In this document: positions 17,410 through 25,520 of the stretch, piece by piece
Numbering within the stretch: position 1 is the stretch's first letter
Layout of the letters: the number at the start of each line of letters is the position of its first letter
Assembly (NCBI RefSeq): GCF_015070385.1
Contig: NZ_JADCSA010000016.1
Location: forward strand, 1 to 64,000
Direction of reading: 5' to 3'
Origin: Nocardioides malaquae
GTDB taxonomy: Bacteria; Actinomycetota; Actinomycetes; Propionibacteriales; Nocardioidaceae
Length of the DNA stretch: 64,000 nucleotides
Made by a program: the position numbers and the translations under genes
Notes under the pieces: model-generated
The model's input: only the letters and a program-made list of their open reading frames with translations
Databases searched by the model: none
Told to the model about the DNA's origin: nothing

Positions 17410-18029
17410 GCACCGAGGAGACCAAGGTCGCCCTGATGGAGGCGGCCGTGAGGGTCACCGCCACGTCCGGCACCAAGGCGCTCACCGCCCGCGGCATCGC
17501 CGGCGAGGCCGGCGTCAACCAGGCGCTCGTCTACTACCACTTCGACGGGGTCGACGGGCTGCTGCAAGCGGCTTATGAGCGGGCCACGACCTCGATGATC
17601 GCCGACTACCTGGGCGACCTGACCTCCGTCTCCTCGTTCGAGGAGCTCTACCGCGTGGGAGCCACCATGGCGGAGCGCGCCCGTGAGGACGGTTCCGCGG
17701 CGGTGCTCAGCACCATCATCGCCGGGGCCTACACCAACGACGCGATGGCCGCCATGCTGCACGAGAACATGGAGCGCTGGAACGCCGCCGTCTCCGCGGC
17801 CATCGGCCAGGTCCTGCGGCTGCGCAAACTGGAGGGCGCCCTCGACGTCGAGGCGCTCACGGCGTCGCTGACCGCCTCCACCATCGGCATGATGACGCTC
17901 GGCTCGGTGCCGGGCCAGCCGCTGGGAGACCCGATCGCTGCCGTACGCGGCCTCCCGCCGCTGCTGGACCGCGCCATGAGGCTGGTGCCCGCCCCGCTGG
18001 CAAGGAAGATCTTCGGTTTCTTCGGGTGA
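17406..18029 (+). CDS. TetR family transcriptional regulator
   Basis: This 207-residue protein has the TetR DNA-binding domain at residues 6-52: ALTARGIAGEAGVNQALVYYHFDGVDGLLQA is the helix-turn-helix and following helix (split here across two motifs). The rest is a helical ligand and dimer domain. It is the last gene of a three-gene operon and overlaps its predecessor by ATGA. The dyad at 15170-15200 over the operon promoter is its likely target. The ligand is unknown; a membrane-disturbing or thiol-reactive compound would fit the neighbours, as inference only. Confidence 0.9.
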   Translation: MSTEETKVALMEAAVRVTATSGTKALTARGIAGEAGVNQALVYYHFDGVDGLLQAAYERATTSMIADYLGDLTSVSSFEELYRVGATMAERAREDGSAAVLSTIIAGAYTNDAMAAMLHENMERWNAAVSAAIGQVLRLRKLEGALDVEALTASLTASTIGMMTLGSVPGQPLGDPIAAVRGLPPLLDRAMRLVPAPLARKIFGFFG

Positions 18030-18061
18030 TTCCCGGGCCGCGCCTGGGTAGTGGTCCTCTC

Positions 18062-18466
18062 ATGGACACTCAGGAGATCGTCTGGATCGTCGTCGCCGTC
18101 GTCGTGGTGCTCGCCCTCGTCGGGCTCGTCGCATGGCTGGCGAAGCGCAAGAAGGCCGAGCGTGAGGAGATGAAGCGCCGCGAGCGCGCCGAGCGGGCCA
18201 ACGAGCTGCGGCAGCAGGCCGACCGCCAGGCGGAGGTGCTGCCCGACGCCGAGCTGCGGGCCAAGGAGGAGCAGGTCAGGGCGGAGAAGCTGCGCCGCGA
18301 GGCGGAGCGTGCTGAGGAGCGCGCCCAGCACGCCGAGACCGACTACCTCCAGCAGGCCGCCCGGCACGAGGACCGGGTGCGCGAGGCCGACCGACTCGAC
18401 CCCGACGCCGGCACCCACCCCGACACCGGCCAGCAGGGCGAGACCGGCGGCACGCACCGGGCCTGA
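18062..18466 (+). CDS. Single-pass membrane protein with cytoplasmic coiled coil
   Basis: This 134-residue protein is unknown to me. A short N-terminus is followed by one helix (about 6-27, IVWIVVAVVVVLALVGLVAWL), then a strongly charged Arg/Glu/Ala-rich coiled coil to about 115 (KRRERAERANELRQQ, EEQVRAEKLRREAERAEER). A disordered Asp/Thr/Gly tail ends it. It resembles the generic anchored coiled-coil proteins common in actinobacteria. A TAGTGG element lies 7 nt before the ATG. No partner is evident. Confidence 0.65.
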   Translation: MDTQEIVWIVVAVVVVLALVGLVAWLAKRKKAEREEMKRRERAERANELRQQADRQAEVLPDAELRAKEEQVRAEKLRREAERAEERAQHAETDYLQQAARHEDRVREADRLDPDAGTHPDTGQQGETGGTHRA

Positions 18467-18468
18467 CG

Positions 18469-18855
18469 TCAGACGGCGTCGAACTCGCGCAGGGCGCCGC
18501 TCGTGACGTACGCCTCGACGGGCGCGTCGAGCTCGACGCGCCACCCGCCGGCACCGGGCTCGCCCTCGGTCACTCGTACGGCCCGGCAGGCCAGCGGCAG
18601 CGAGTGCACCAACAGGTAGGTCGCGGCCACCTCGGCACCCGAGGTGCCGAAGGGGTGCAACGCGTGACCCGTGGCCGGGTCGACGTCGACGGTGCGCTCG
18701 AGCGGCAGCCCGATCTTCACCTCGGCGGCCGGGAGCTCAGTGGCTCCCCCCTGGGCGGCCCTCTCCATCATCGACACGGCCAGTTGGGCGGCCTGAAGGG
18801 TGAGCTCGCGGGGGCGCTGGGGGCGGGACGGGTCCGCTCCGGGAGACGTGTTCAT
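18469..18855 (-). CDS. Hypothetical protein, 128 residues
   Basis: I do not recognise the family. The protein has no signal peptide or membrane helix. It is alpha/beta in pattern: a helix LTLQAAQLAVSMMERAAQ at about 20-37, then strands and a block GTSGAEVAATYLLVHSLPLACRA. ATG 18855 is the first plausible start; an upstream in-frame ATG would place the start across the palindrome at 18879-18890. That palindrome lies 24 bp upstream, so this gene may share control with the divergent etfD. Confidence 0.55.
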   Translation of the reverse strand: MNTSPGADPSRPQRPRELTLQAAQLAVSMMERAAQGGATELPAAEVKIGLPLERTVDVDPATGHALHPFGTSGAEVAATYLLVHSLPLACRAVRVTEGEPGAGGWRVELDAPVEAYVTSGALREFDAV

Positions 18856-18878
18856 GGGGACATCATGTCGCCGCAGGT

Positions 18879-18890
18879 TACCGATCGGTA
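18879..18890. promoter_or_regulatory. TACCGATCGGTA palindrome in the divergent etfD intergenic region
   Basis: A perfect 12-bp palindrome sits between the divergent gene starting at 18855 and etfD starting at 18976. A nearly identical element, TACCGACCGGTA, lies upstream of the acyl-CoA dehydrogenase at 38910-38921; 14 of 16 bases agree when one flanking T and G are included. A shared TetR- or FadR-type regulator of fatty acid oxidation is inferred. Confidence 0.6.
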
Positions 18891-18975
18891 GTATCCATCT
18901 CACGCGTCACCCCGTGTCTCCCAGCGCACCCTCGCCTAGGCTTCGGTGCGTCACGCCTGAACGAGGAGCTCCCCC

Positions 18976-21900
18976 ATGCAGATCGCAGCGATCGTCATCT
19001 CACTGGCCTTCACGGTCGTGGGCGTCGCCATCACCGCGCTGGCCGTCAAGCGCATGCTCGGCGTCATCAAGATCGGCCAGCCGGCCGTCGGCCGGAGCGG
19101 CAACCCCGTCGGACGCACCCTCACCATGCTCAAGGAGACGGTGCTCCACACGCGCATGCTCCAGTGGACGTGGGTGGGCATCCTGCACTGGTTCGCCTTC
19201 GCGGCGTTCATCGTGCTGGCCACGGCCGTCGGCGGAGCGTACGGACAGCTCTTCGACCCCTACTTCGCGCTGCCGATCTTCGGCCACTGGCCGCCCTACA
19301 CCTGGATCGCGGAGTTCCTCGGCCTGCTCGGCACGCTCGCGATCCTGCCGCTCCTGATCTACCGCCTGAAGAACCGCCCCTCGGCCAAGGGCCGCCGCAG
19401 CCGTTTCTTCGGCTCCACCCAGTGGCAGGCCTACTTCGTCGAGGCCATGGTCATCCTGGAGTCGTCGGCCATCCTCTTCATCCGCGGCGCGGAGTACAAG
19501 CTCTTCAACATGGACACCGACAAGGCGGTCGGTGCCTGGGAGTTTCCGGTCTCGCAGCTCTTCTCGCACCTCTACCCCGAGAACGAGACCGCGCTGAAGA
19601 ACATCATCTTCACCATCGCGATGATCAAGATCGTCTCCGCGATGATCTGGCTGATGGTGATCTCCTCCAACCTCACCATGGGTGTCGCCTGGCACCGCTT
19701 CACTGCTTGGTTCAACATCTGGTTCAAGCGCGAGGACGACGGTTCGGTCGCGCTCGGCGCGATGAAGCCCCTGCTGGTCGACGGCAAGCCGTTCACCATG
19801 GAGGCCCTCGAGGAGATGGACGAGGAGACCACCTTCGGCGTCGGCAAGGTCGAGGACTTCTCCTGGAAGGGCATCCTCGACTTCACCTCCTGCACCGAGT
19901 GCGGCCGCTGCCAGTCGCAGTGCCCCGCCTGGAACACCGAGAAGCCCCTCTCCCCCAAGCTGCTGGTCATGGGTCTGCGTGAGCACGCCTACGCCAAGGC
20001 CCCCTACCTGAACGCCGGCGGCGAGGGCTCCGAGGCCGCCACCGCGCTGCTCGAGAAGGACCCGGCCCTGGCCGGCGTCGTCAACCGCTCGCTCATCGGC
20101 AAGGGCGACCAGGACGCGGCCACCGGCGAGGGCACCGAGGTGCTCGACTGGTTCTACAACCCCGAGGGTGGCGACTACGTCATCGACGAGGACGTGCTCT
20201 GGTCCTGCACCAACTGCGGCGCCTGCGTGCAGCAGTGCCCCGTCGACATCGAGCACGTCGACCACATCAACGACATGCGTCGCTACCAGATGCTGGTGGA
20301 GTCCAACTTCCCCGCCGAGCTCAACCAGCTCTTCAAGGGCCTGGAGGGCAAGGGCAACCCCTGGAACATGTCGCCCAACGCCCGCCTCGACTGGGCCAAG
20401 GACCTCGACTTCGAGGTGCCCGTCGTCGGCGACACCATCGAGTCGCTCGAAGAGGTCGACTGGCTCTTCTGGGTCGGCTGCGCCGGCGCCTACGAGGACC
20501 GCGCCAAGAAGACCACCCGTGCGGTGGCCGAGCTGCTCGACATCGCCGGCATCTCCTTCGGCGTCCTGGGCAACGGCGAGACCTGCACCGGTGACTCCGC
20601 CCGTCGCGCCGGCAACGAGATGCTCTTCCAGTCGCTGGCCGAGCAAAACGTCGAGACGTTCAAGGAGTACAAGGTCAAGAAGGTCGTCTCGACCTGCGCC
20701 CACTGCTTCAACACGCTCAAGAACGAGTACAAGGAGTTCGGGATCGAGCTGGAGGTCATCCACCACACCCAGCTCCTGAACCGCCTCGTCCGCGAGGGCA
20801 AGCTGACCCCGGTCAAGGAGGGCAAGGGCGCCGCGAAGCGCTCCATCACCTACCACGACCCCTGCTTCCTGGGTCGCCACAACAAGGTCTACGAGCCGCC
20901 GCGTGAGCTGCTCCAGATCCTTCCCGGCGCCGAGTACGTCGAGATGGAGCGCGCCGAGGAGCGCTCGTTCTGCTGCGGCGCCGGCGGTGCCCGCATGTGG
21001 ATGGAGGAGAACCTCGGTTCGCGCATCAACGTCAACCGCACCCAGGAGGCCGTGGCCACCGGAGCCGACCAGATCGCCGTCGGCTGCCCCTTCTGCCGCG
21101 TGATGCTGGCCGACGGCCTCACCGCCGAGCAGGCCGCCGGACGCGCCGACGAGGCCGTCGAGGTGCTCGACGTCGCGCAGATGCTGCTGGCCTCCGTGAA
21201 GGGCGAGCAGGCCACCCGCGCCGTCCGCGGCTCCGCCAAGGAGGCGGCCACCGCCGGCGCCACCGCCACGGCGAAGGCCAAGGGCGACGAGGAGGTCAAG
21301 GACGAGCCGGAGGTCGGCGACGTCACCCAGACCGAGAACACCGTCACCGACCCCGCCGACGTGGGCGCCAACGCCAAGGCGTCGGGCGAGGCCGCCGGCG
21401 GATCGCTCTTCGACACCCCGGCGCCCGCCGAGGCCGAGAAGCCCGCCGCGTCGGGCGGGTCGCTCTTCGACACCCCGGCTCCGACGGAGGCCAAGCAGGA
21501 GAAACCGGCCGACACCTCCGGCGGGTCGCTCTTCGACGTCGCGCCGACCGAGGAGAAGGCTGCGCCCGAGGCGAAGGCCGAGCCGGCTGCCGACCTGGGG
21601 TCTGGCTCGCTCTTCGACGTCGCACCCACCCAGGAGGCTCCCGCGGAGAAGTCGGCCCCGACTGCTCCGGCGCCCGAGGCTCCGAAGGCCGAGGCGGCTC
21701 CGACTGAGGCCGCCCCGGCACAGGACCTCAGCGCCGGCGGGTCGCTCTTCGACATCGCTGCCCCGGCGGAGGAGGCTCCGGCGAAGCAGGCCACTCCGGC
21801 CGAGGCTCCGGAGGCCAAGGCAGCTCCGGCCGAGGCTGCTCCGGCAGCCCCGGCTGCCAGCAGCGGGACGGCGAGCGCACCGCGTACGGACGTCGACATC

Positions 21901-22524
21901 AGCGCCGGCGGATCGCTCTTCGACATCGAGGCCCCCGAGGGCGCCGTCACCGCCGAGCCGGGCGCCACCCCGGCCCCGGCCGCACCCACGGAGGCTCCGG
22001 CCGCCGAGGAGGCACCCGCCGAGCAGACCCCGGAGGAGGCGCCCGCCCCCGAGGCCGAGGCAGCTCCGGCTCCCGAGGCCACTCCGGCCCCGGCCGCCCC
22101 GGCCGCCCCGGCAACCCCGGCCGCCCCGGTGGCCAGCAGCGGGACGGCGAGCACGCCGCGTACGGACGTCGACATCAACGCCAGCGGATCGCTCTTCGAC
22201 ATCGAGGCCCCCGAGGGCGCCGTCACCGTCGAGCCGGGCTCCGCGCCGGCCCCGACGCCGGCAGCACCCGTCGAGACCGCCGTCGAGGAGACCCCGGTCG
22301 CGGAGGCGCCCACCGAGGAAGCTTTCGCCGCGGACGCCCCGACAGAGGAGGCACCTGCGACCGAGACGCCGGCTGAGGCGGAGCCGGTGGCTGCCGCCGA
22401 GGAGGCGCCAGCCACCCCCGCGGCGCCGACCGCGCCGGCTGCCGACGTCCAGGTCAGCGGCGAGGCACACACGCCGCGCACCGACGCCGACATCCACGGC
22501 GCGGAGAGCCTGTTCGACCTGTAG
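18976..22524 (+). CDS. etfD: EtfD-type membrane iron-sulphur ETF:menaquinone oxidoreductase with a long SLFD-repeat tail
   Basis: This protein takes electrons from electron-transfer flavoprotein during acyl-CoA dehydrogenation and passes them to menaquinone, as the mycobacterial EtfD (Rv0338c) does. The N-terminal part has about five helices (HWFAFAAF, LGLLGTLAILPLLI and others). Two 4Fe-4S motifs follow: C306-C309-C312-C316 (CTECGRCQSQC) and C411-C414-C417-C421 (CTNCGACVQQC). Two CCG domains come next (STCAHCFNTLKNEY; HDPCFLGRHNKVY with SFCCGAGGARMW). From about residue 755 the 1182-residue protein becomes a disordered Ala/Pro/Glu tail with eight SLFD motifs. The start has GAGGAG 7 nt upstream. 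The tail is the odd feature. Confidence 0.88.
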   Translation: MQIAAIVISLAFTVVGVAITALAVKRMLGVIKIGQPAVGRSGNPVGRTLTMLKETVLHTRMLQWTWVGILHWFAFAAFIVLATAVGGAYGQLFDPYFALPIFGHWPPYTWIAEFLGLLGTLAILPLLIYRLKNRPSAKGRRSRFFGSTQWQAYFVEAMVILESSAILFIRGAEYKLFNMDTDKAVGAWEFPVSQLFSHLYPENETALKNIIFTIAMIKIVSAMIWLMVISSNLTMGVAWHRFTAWFNIWFKREDDGSVALGAMKPLLVDGKPFTMEALEEMDEETTFGVGKVEDFSWKGILDFTSCTECGRCQSQCPAWNTEKPLSPKLLVMGLREHAYAKAPYLNAGGEGSEAATALLEKDPALAGVVNRSLIGKGDQDAATGEGTEVLDWFYNPEGGDYVIDEDVLWSCTNCGACVQQCPVDIEHVDHINDMRRYQMLVESNFPAELNQLFKGLEGKGNPWNMSPNARLDWAKDLDFEVPVVGDTIESLEEVDWLFWVGCAGAYEDRAKKTTRAVAELLDIAGISFGVLGNGETCTGDSARRAGNEMLFQSLAEQNVETFKEYKVKKVVSTCAHCFNTLKNEYKEFGIELEVIHHTQLLNRLVREGKLTPVKEGKGAAKRSITYHDPCFLGRHNKVYEPPRELLQILPGAEYVEMERAEERSFCCGAGGARMWMEENLGSRINVNRTQEAVATGADQIAVGCPFCRVMLADGLTAEQAAGRADEAVEVLDVAQMLLASVKGEQATRAVRGSAKEAATAGATATAKAKGDEEVKDEPEVGDVTQTENTVTDPADVGANAKASGEAAGGSLFDTPAPAEAEKPAASGGSLFDTPAPTEAKQEKPADTSGGSLFDVAPTEEKAAPEAKAEPAADLGSGSLFDVAPTQEAPAEKSAPTAPAPEAPKAEAAPTEAAPAQDLSAGGSLFDIAAPAEEAPAKQATPAEAPEAKAAPAEAAPAAPAASSGTASAPRTDVDISAGGSLFDIEAPEGAVTAEPGATPAPAAPTEAPAAEEAPAEQTPEEAPAPEAEAAPAPEATPAPAAPAAPATPAAPVASSGTASTPRTDVDINASGSLFDIEAPEGAVTVEPGSAPAPTPAAPVETAVEETPVAEAPTEEAFAADAPTEEAPATETPAEAEPVAAAEEAPATPAAPTAPAADVQVSGEAHTPRTDADIHGAESLFDL
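21397..22521 (+). repeat. Eight-copy SLFD coding repeat in the etfD tail
   Basis: The motif [GS]-x-SLFD-[TVIL] occurs with its serine at residues 810, 829, 851, 878, 923, 980, 1072 and 1178. The protein ends exactly on the last copy (SLFDL). Three C-terminal copies sit in a larger unit with PRTDVDI or PRTDADI before the motif, and two of these share EAPEGAVT after it, so they arose by duplication of about 90-100 bp blocks. Spacing grows steadily toward the C-terminus: 19, 22, 27, 45, 57, 92 and 106 residues. Confidence 0.95.
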
Positions 22525-22535
22525 GCACCTGGGTC

Positions 22536-22577
22536 ACGAGGCCGCCGTCACCCCGTTGGGGGTGGCGGCGGCCTCGT
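22536..22577 (+). terminator. Intrinsic terminator after etfD
   Basis: A 19-bp GC-rich stem (22536-22554 with 22559-22577, one G-T wobble) with a GTTG loop begins 11 nt after the etfD stop. CGTCGTTT follows. Confidence 0.85.
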
Positions 22578-22705
22578 CGTTTCGTGGACTGCGCCAACTC
22601 GAATCGGACGCCGCTCGACGAAGATCCTCCGGCGTGACTGTGATATCGGGCGCAGTTCTCCAGAATCCCTATGGGCCATGCACAAAACGACATACCCTAA
22701 ATGGG

Positions 22706-22744
22706 CGAGGGGTACGTACTCCTCGCGGTGATCGATGGTCGATC
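22706..22744 (+). promoter_or_regulatory. Two dyad elements in the leader of the SipW/TasA-like operon
   Basis: A 20-bp palindrome with one mismatched pair (22706-22725, centre GTAC|GTAC) is followed by GATCGA-TGG-TCGATC (22730-22744). Both lie 30-70 bp before the first start codon. An alternative pairing TACCC (22693-22697) with GGGTA (22710-22714) is also possible. They could be operators or a structured 5' leader; no known riboswitch class fits by eye. Confidence 0.45.
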
Positions 22745-22772
22745 ATTCACCACTACGCGGGAGATGAAGAAC

Positions 22773-23312
22773 ATGAACAAGTCCACCAAGGGCGCAATCG
22801 CCGCCGGAGCCGCAGCCGTCCTCCTGATGGGTGGCGCCGGCACGCTGGCTTACTGGAACGCCGAGGGCTCCATCGCCGGTGGCGCCATCGAGGCCGGCAC
22901 CCTGGCCCTCGACCCGGTCACCGACCCGGCCGCCACCTGGAGGCTGAACGGCACCACCGTCACCGGCAACAACCTCTCGTCCGTCCGCATCGTCCCGGGT
23001 GACACCCTCACCTACACCGGCGCGTGGACGATCGACGCGACCGGCGACAACCTGCAGGCCGACGTCTCCTTCAGCGGTCTCGAGGCGGACGGGAGCCTTG
23101 CTGCCAAGCTCACCGTCAACGACACGTACACGCTCGAGGGCGATCCCCTGACCGCTGGCGCCGAGATCACCGAAGCCAACGACGGCGACGTGCTCGGCGC
23201 CACCGTCGTGGTCAACTTCCCGTTCGGCACCGCTGTCGACAACGACTCGCAGGGGATGACCCTCAACCTTGCCGCCGGCAAGGTCACGCTGACGCAGACC
23301 GACGCCCCGTGA
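22773..23312 (+). CDS. TasA-like exported protein with SipW-type signal peptide
   Basis: This is a 179-residue exported protein of the alternate (SipW-cognate) signal class. The N-terminus has lysines, a hydrophobic core AAGAAAVLLMGGAGTLAYW (split residues 10-28), and the diagnostic AYWN at 26-29, then SIAGGAIEAGTLAL. TasA and camelysin of Bacillus share this arrangement. The mature part is beta-rich with many Thr, Asp and Gly residues and no cysteine, as expected for a fibre subunit. ATG 22773 has GGAG 9 nt upstream and is preferred over ATG 22764. Cleavage by the signal peptidase encoded next is likely. Fibre formation is inference. Confidence 0.82.
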   Translation: MNKSTKGAIAAGAAAVLLMGGAGTLAYWNAEGSIAGGAIEAGTLALDPVTDPAATWRLNGTTVTGNNLSSVRIVPGDTLTYTGAWTIDATGDNLQADVSFSGLEADGSLAAKLTVNDTYTLEGDPLTAGAEITEANDGDVLGATVVVNFPFGTAVDNDSQGMTLNLAAGKVTLTQTDAP

Positions 23313-23362
23313 CGCCTACCTGACCCCGGCATCGACCATCGCCCCAGGAGGGGTTCCGAGGC

Positions 23363-23953
23363 ATGACGACGACCACGACCGACCGAAAGCGCTTCGCGGC
23401 GCTGCGGTGGGTCGGCCAGGTGATCGCCTGGGTCGTCATCCTCGGGGCCACCTCCGCGATCGTGGTGGCGGTGCTGATCCCGAGGATCGCGGGCGCGACG
23501 CCCTACACGATCCTCACCAGCTCGATGGAGCCGAACTACCCCCCGGGCACCCTGGTGGTGGTCAAGCCGACACCGGTCGAGGAGATCGGAGTGGGCACGG
23601 TCATCACCTACCAGCTCGAGTCGGGCCGCCGGGCCACCGTGACGCACCGCGTCACCTCGGTCGGATACCGGGCCGACGGCGAGCGGGTCTTCACCACCCG
23701 CGGCGACGCCAACGACAGTGACGACGCGGAGCCGGTCATCCCGGTCCAGATCCGAGGCACTCTCTGGTACGCGGTGCCCAAGCTGGGCTGGATGAGCAAC
23801 GCACTGGAGCAGGAGCAGCGCAACACGGCGGTCTACGTCGTAGCCGGCGGACTGGGGGCGTACGCCCTCTGGATGTTCGGCAGTGCACTGCGCGACCGGA
23901 CGCGACGCAGGGACGGACGCAGGGACGACACGACGAAGGAGCAAGGATCATGA
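23363..23953 (+). CDS. sipW: Signal peptidase I, ER/SipW type
   Basis: This 196-residue membrane protease is of the S26B (ER-type) signal peptidase class, with a Ser-His rather than Ser-Lys dyad. An N-terminal helix (about 17-40) is followed by the catalytic TSSMEP with S54 and by THRV with H95, then the conserved GDAND (114-118). A second helix is near the C-terminus (155-173). It should process the AYW-type signals of the proteins encoded on either side. ATGA overlap couples it to the next gene. A GGAGG lies upstream of the start, though 11 nt away. Confidence 0.88.
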   Translation: MTTTTTDRKRFAALRWVGQVIAWVVILGATSAIVVAVLIPRIAGATPYTILTSSMEPNYPPGTLVVVKPTPVEEIGVGTVITYQLESGRRATVTHRVTSVGYRADGERVFTTRGDANDSDDAEPVIPVQIRGTLWYAVPKLGWMSNALEQEQRNTAVYVVAGGLGAYALWMFGSALRDRTRRRDGRRDDTTKEQGS

Positions 23954-24777
23954 GGCACACCGTCAGGCGGCTCGCCGCACTGACGCTTGCCGCCGTGATC
24001 CTGCTGCCCACGTCAGCCCTGGCCTCCGACGACGCCCCGGCGCACGCGCTGGGACTGAGCTCGGCTCCCCAGGGCCCTTGGACGGCCAACCTCACCGACC
24101 CGCTCTTCTCCCCCGCCGCGCGCTGGGTGCCCGGCGACGCCGAGACCGCGGGCTTCTGGGCGCGCAACCAGTCGGCCGACGAGACCGAGCTCCGGGTCCA
24201 GCTGACGCCGCAGGTCGACGACCCGGCGACGTACGACCACCTCCACCTCCGCGTCCGCGCCGACGGCGGCGCGTGGGAACCCTTCGACACCGCCTGGAGC
24301 ACGCCGCACGCGCTGGCGCCGGGAGAGCGTACGCACGTTGAGATCAGGGCGACGTTGCCGCGCTCCTCCACCAATGCCTCACAAGGGCTCGGGTTCTCGT
24401 TCAGTGTGGGGGCGCTCCTGGCGTCCACGGACTCCGGTGACGACCGTCCGCCGACGCCGACGCCGTCGCCGACCCAGAGCCCCGACCCGACTCCGGCCCC
24501 GAGCAGTGGACCTCCGGTGACGACGCCCGGCTCCGACGACGCCCTGGCTCCCCTCCCGGGCCCCAGCGCACCATCGAGGACGCCCGGTACGCCCGACGGG
24601 ACACCGACCCCTTCCCCGGACCCTGACGCTGCCCCGGACGCGGCACGCCCGTTCGAGGACGGCATCGACCAGGTGTTCTGGCTCCCGGGGTTGTTCGCCA
24701 CCCTGGCGGCCGCCTTCTGGCTGGTCATGCTTGTCCGCCGGCGCCATGATGAAACCGAAGAAGCTGATCTGGGATGA
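23950..24777 (+). CDS. Secreted Pro-rich protein with C-terminal membrane anchor, in the SipW operon
   Basis: The 275-residue protein has an ordinary Sec signal (about 1-26, ending SALA), not the AYW type. A beta-rich domain follows (about 27-155; PQGPWTANLTDPLFSPAARW, RNQSADETELRVQL). Next is a Pro/Thr/Ser/Asp-rich spacer (155-235) and one helix with a basic stop (LPGLFATLAAAFWLVMLVRRR). The layout suggests an anchored partner or assembly base for the exported subunits, in the way TapA accompanies TasA, but there is no visible homology to TapA. Both ends overlap neighbours by ATGA, showing tight coupling. Confidence 0.75.
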   Translation: MRHTVRRLAALTLAAVILLPTSALASDDAPAHALGLSSAPQGPWTANLTDPLFSPAARWVPGDAETAGFWARNQSADETELRVQLTPQVDDPATYDHLHLRVRADGGAWEPFDTAWSTPHALAPGERTHVEIRATLPRSSTNASQGLGFSFSVGALLASTDSGDDRPPTPTPSPTQSPDPTPAPSSGPPVTTPGSDDALAPLPGPSAPSRTPGTPDGTPTPSPDPDAAPDAARPFEDGIDQVFWLPGLFATLAAAFWLVMLVRRRHDETEEADLG

Positions 24778-25520
24778 GAGACGACGTGACCGTGCCTGAG
24801 ACCGTGACCCCCACGAGGCGTACGCCGCTGCGCACCGCGTGGCGTTGGCTCGCGTCGGTCCAGGTGCGTCTGCTGCTCTCCCTGGGTCTCGTCCTCGGCT
24901 TCGCCGCCGTCGGCACGAGCGCCTACTGGGCCGACAACGCCACCTTCACCACCGGAACGATCGCGGCCGGCCGCCTCGACCTGCAGCTGGGTGGTCGGGA
25001 CCCCGCGACCGGCCAGGTCGTCTGGTCGGCCGTCGGCCTCAACGAGAACTGGAACTACTCGGTGATGCAGCTCGACAACGTCTCCCCCGGTGAGTCGGTC
25101 GCAATGGAGCTGCACATCCGCAACGTCGGCTCCACGCCCTTGACGTTCACCGGCGTCGGCACCTCGACCACGAACTCGTTCTGGTCAGGCGGCGAGGGCT
25201 TTCTCGTCGCGAAGACCATGCTCGGAGGCGTGGCCTCCAACACCGGCACCCGCGAGGCCGTGAACCGCACCGGCACCTGCACCGGCGGGACGATGTGGTG
25301 GGGCGAGAACACCGCGACGCTGTGGACGGGGAACCCCCACCAGCTCTCGACCACCCCCCGCGTGGTCACCCCCGGCAATGCACCTGTCGCTCTGGCCCCC
25401 AACCAGGAGATCCAAGTCTGCATCCTGGCGGGCCTCGACCTCGACGCGCCCAACAGCATCCAAAGTGCGTCGACGACCGTGCAGGTCGCCCTCGAGGCGA
25501 AGCAGATCGGCGCGCCGTGA
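24774..25520 (+). CDS. Second TasA-like exported protein with SipW-type signal
   Basis: This 248-residue exported protein has a long basic n-region and a hydrophobic core (about 33-47), then GTSAYWADNATFTTGTIAAG (split at 47-66), the AYW signature of SipW substrates. The mature domain is beta-rich. It contains two cysteines near the middle and end (RTGTCTGGTMWW; IQVCILAGLDL) and a block VSPGESVAMELHIRNVG typical of camelysin-like domains. It is larger than the first exported protein and may be a minor or capping subunit (inference). It overlaps the preceding stop (ATGA) and the following start (GTGA). Confidence 0.8.
   Translation: MRDDVTVPETVTPTRRTPLRTAWRWLASVQVRLLLSLGLVLGFAAVGTSAYWADNATFTTGTIAAGRLDLQLGGRDPATGQVVWSAVGLNENWNYSVMQLDNVSPGESVAMELHIRNVGSTPLTFTGVGTSTTNSFWSGGEGFLVAKTMLGGVASNTGTREAVNRTGTCTGGTMWWGENTATLWTGNPHQLSTTPRVVTPGNAPVALAPNQEIQVCILAGLDLDAPNSIQSASTTVQVALEAKQIGAP

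Noticed and set aside
22660-22730. A cyclic-di-GMP (GEMM) riboswitch before the SipW-type operon
   Set aside because: The conserved CACGCACAGGGCAAACC core and the tetraloop receptor are not present; only generic dyads are seen.
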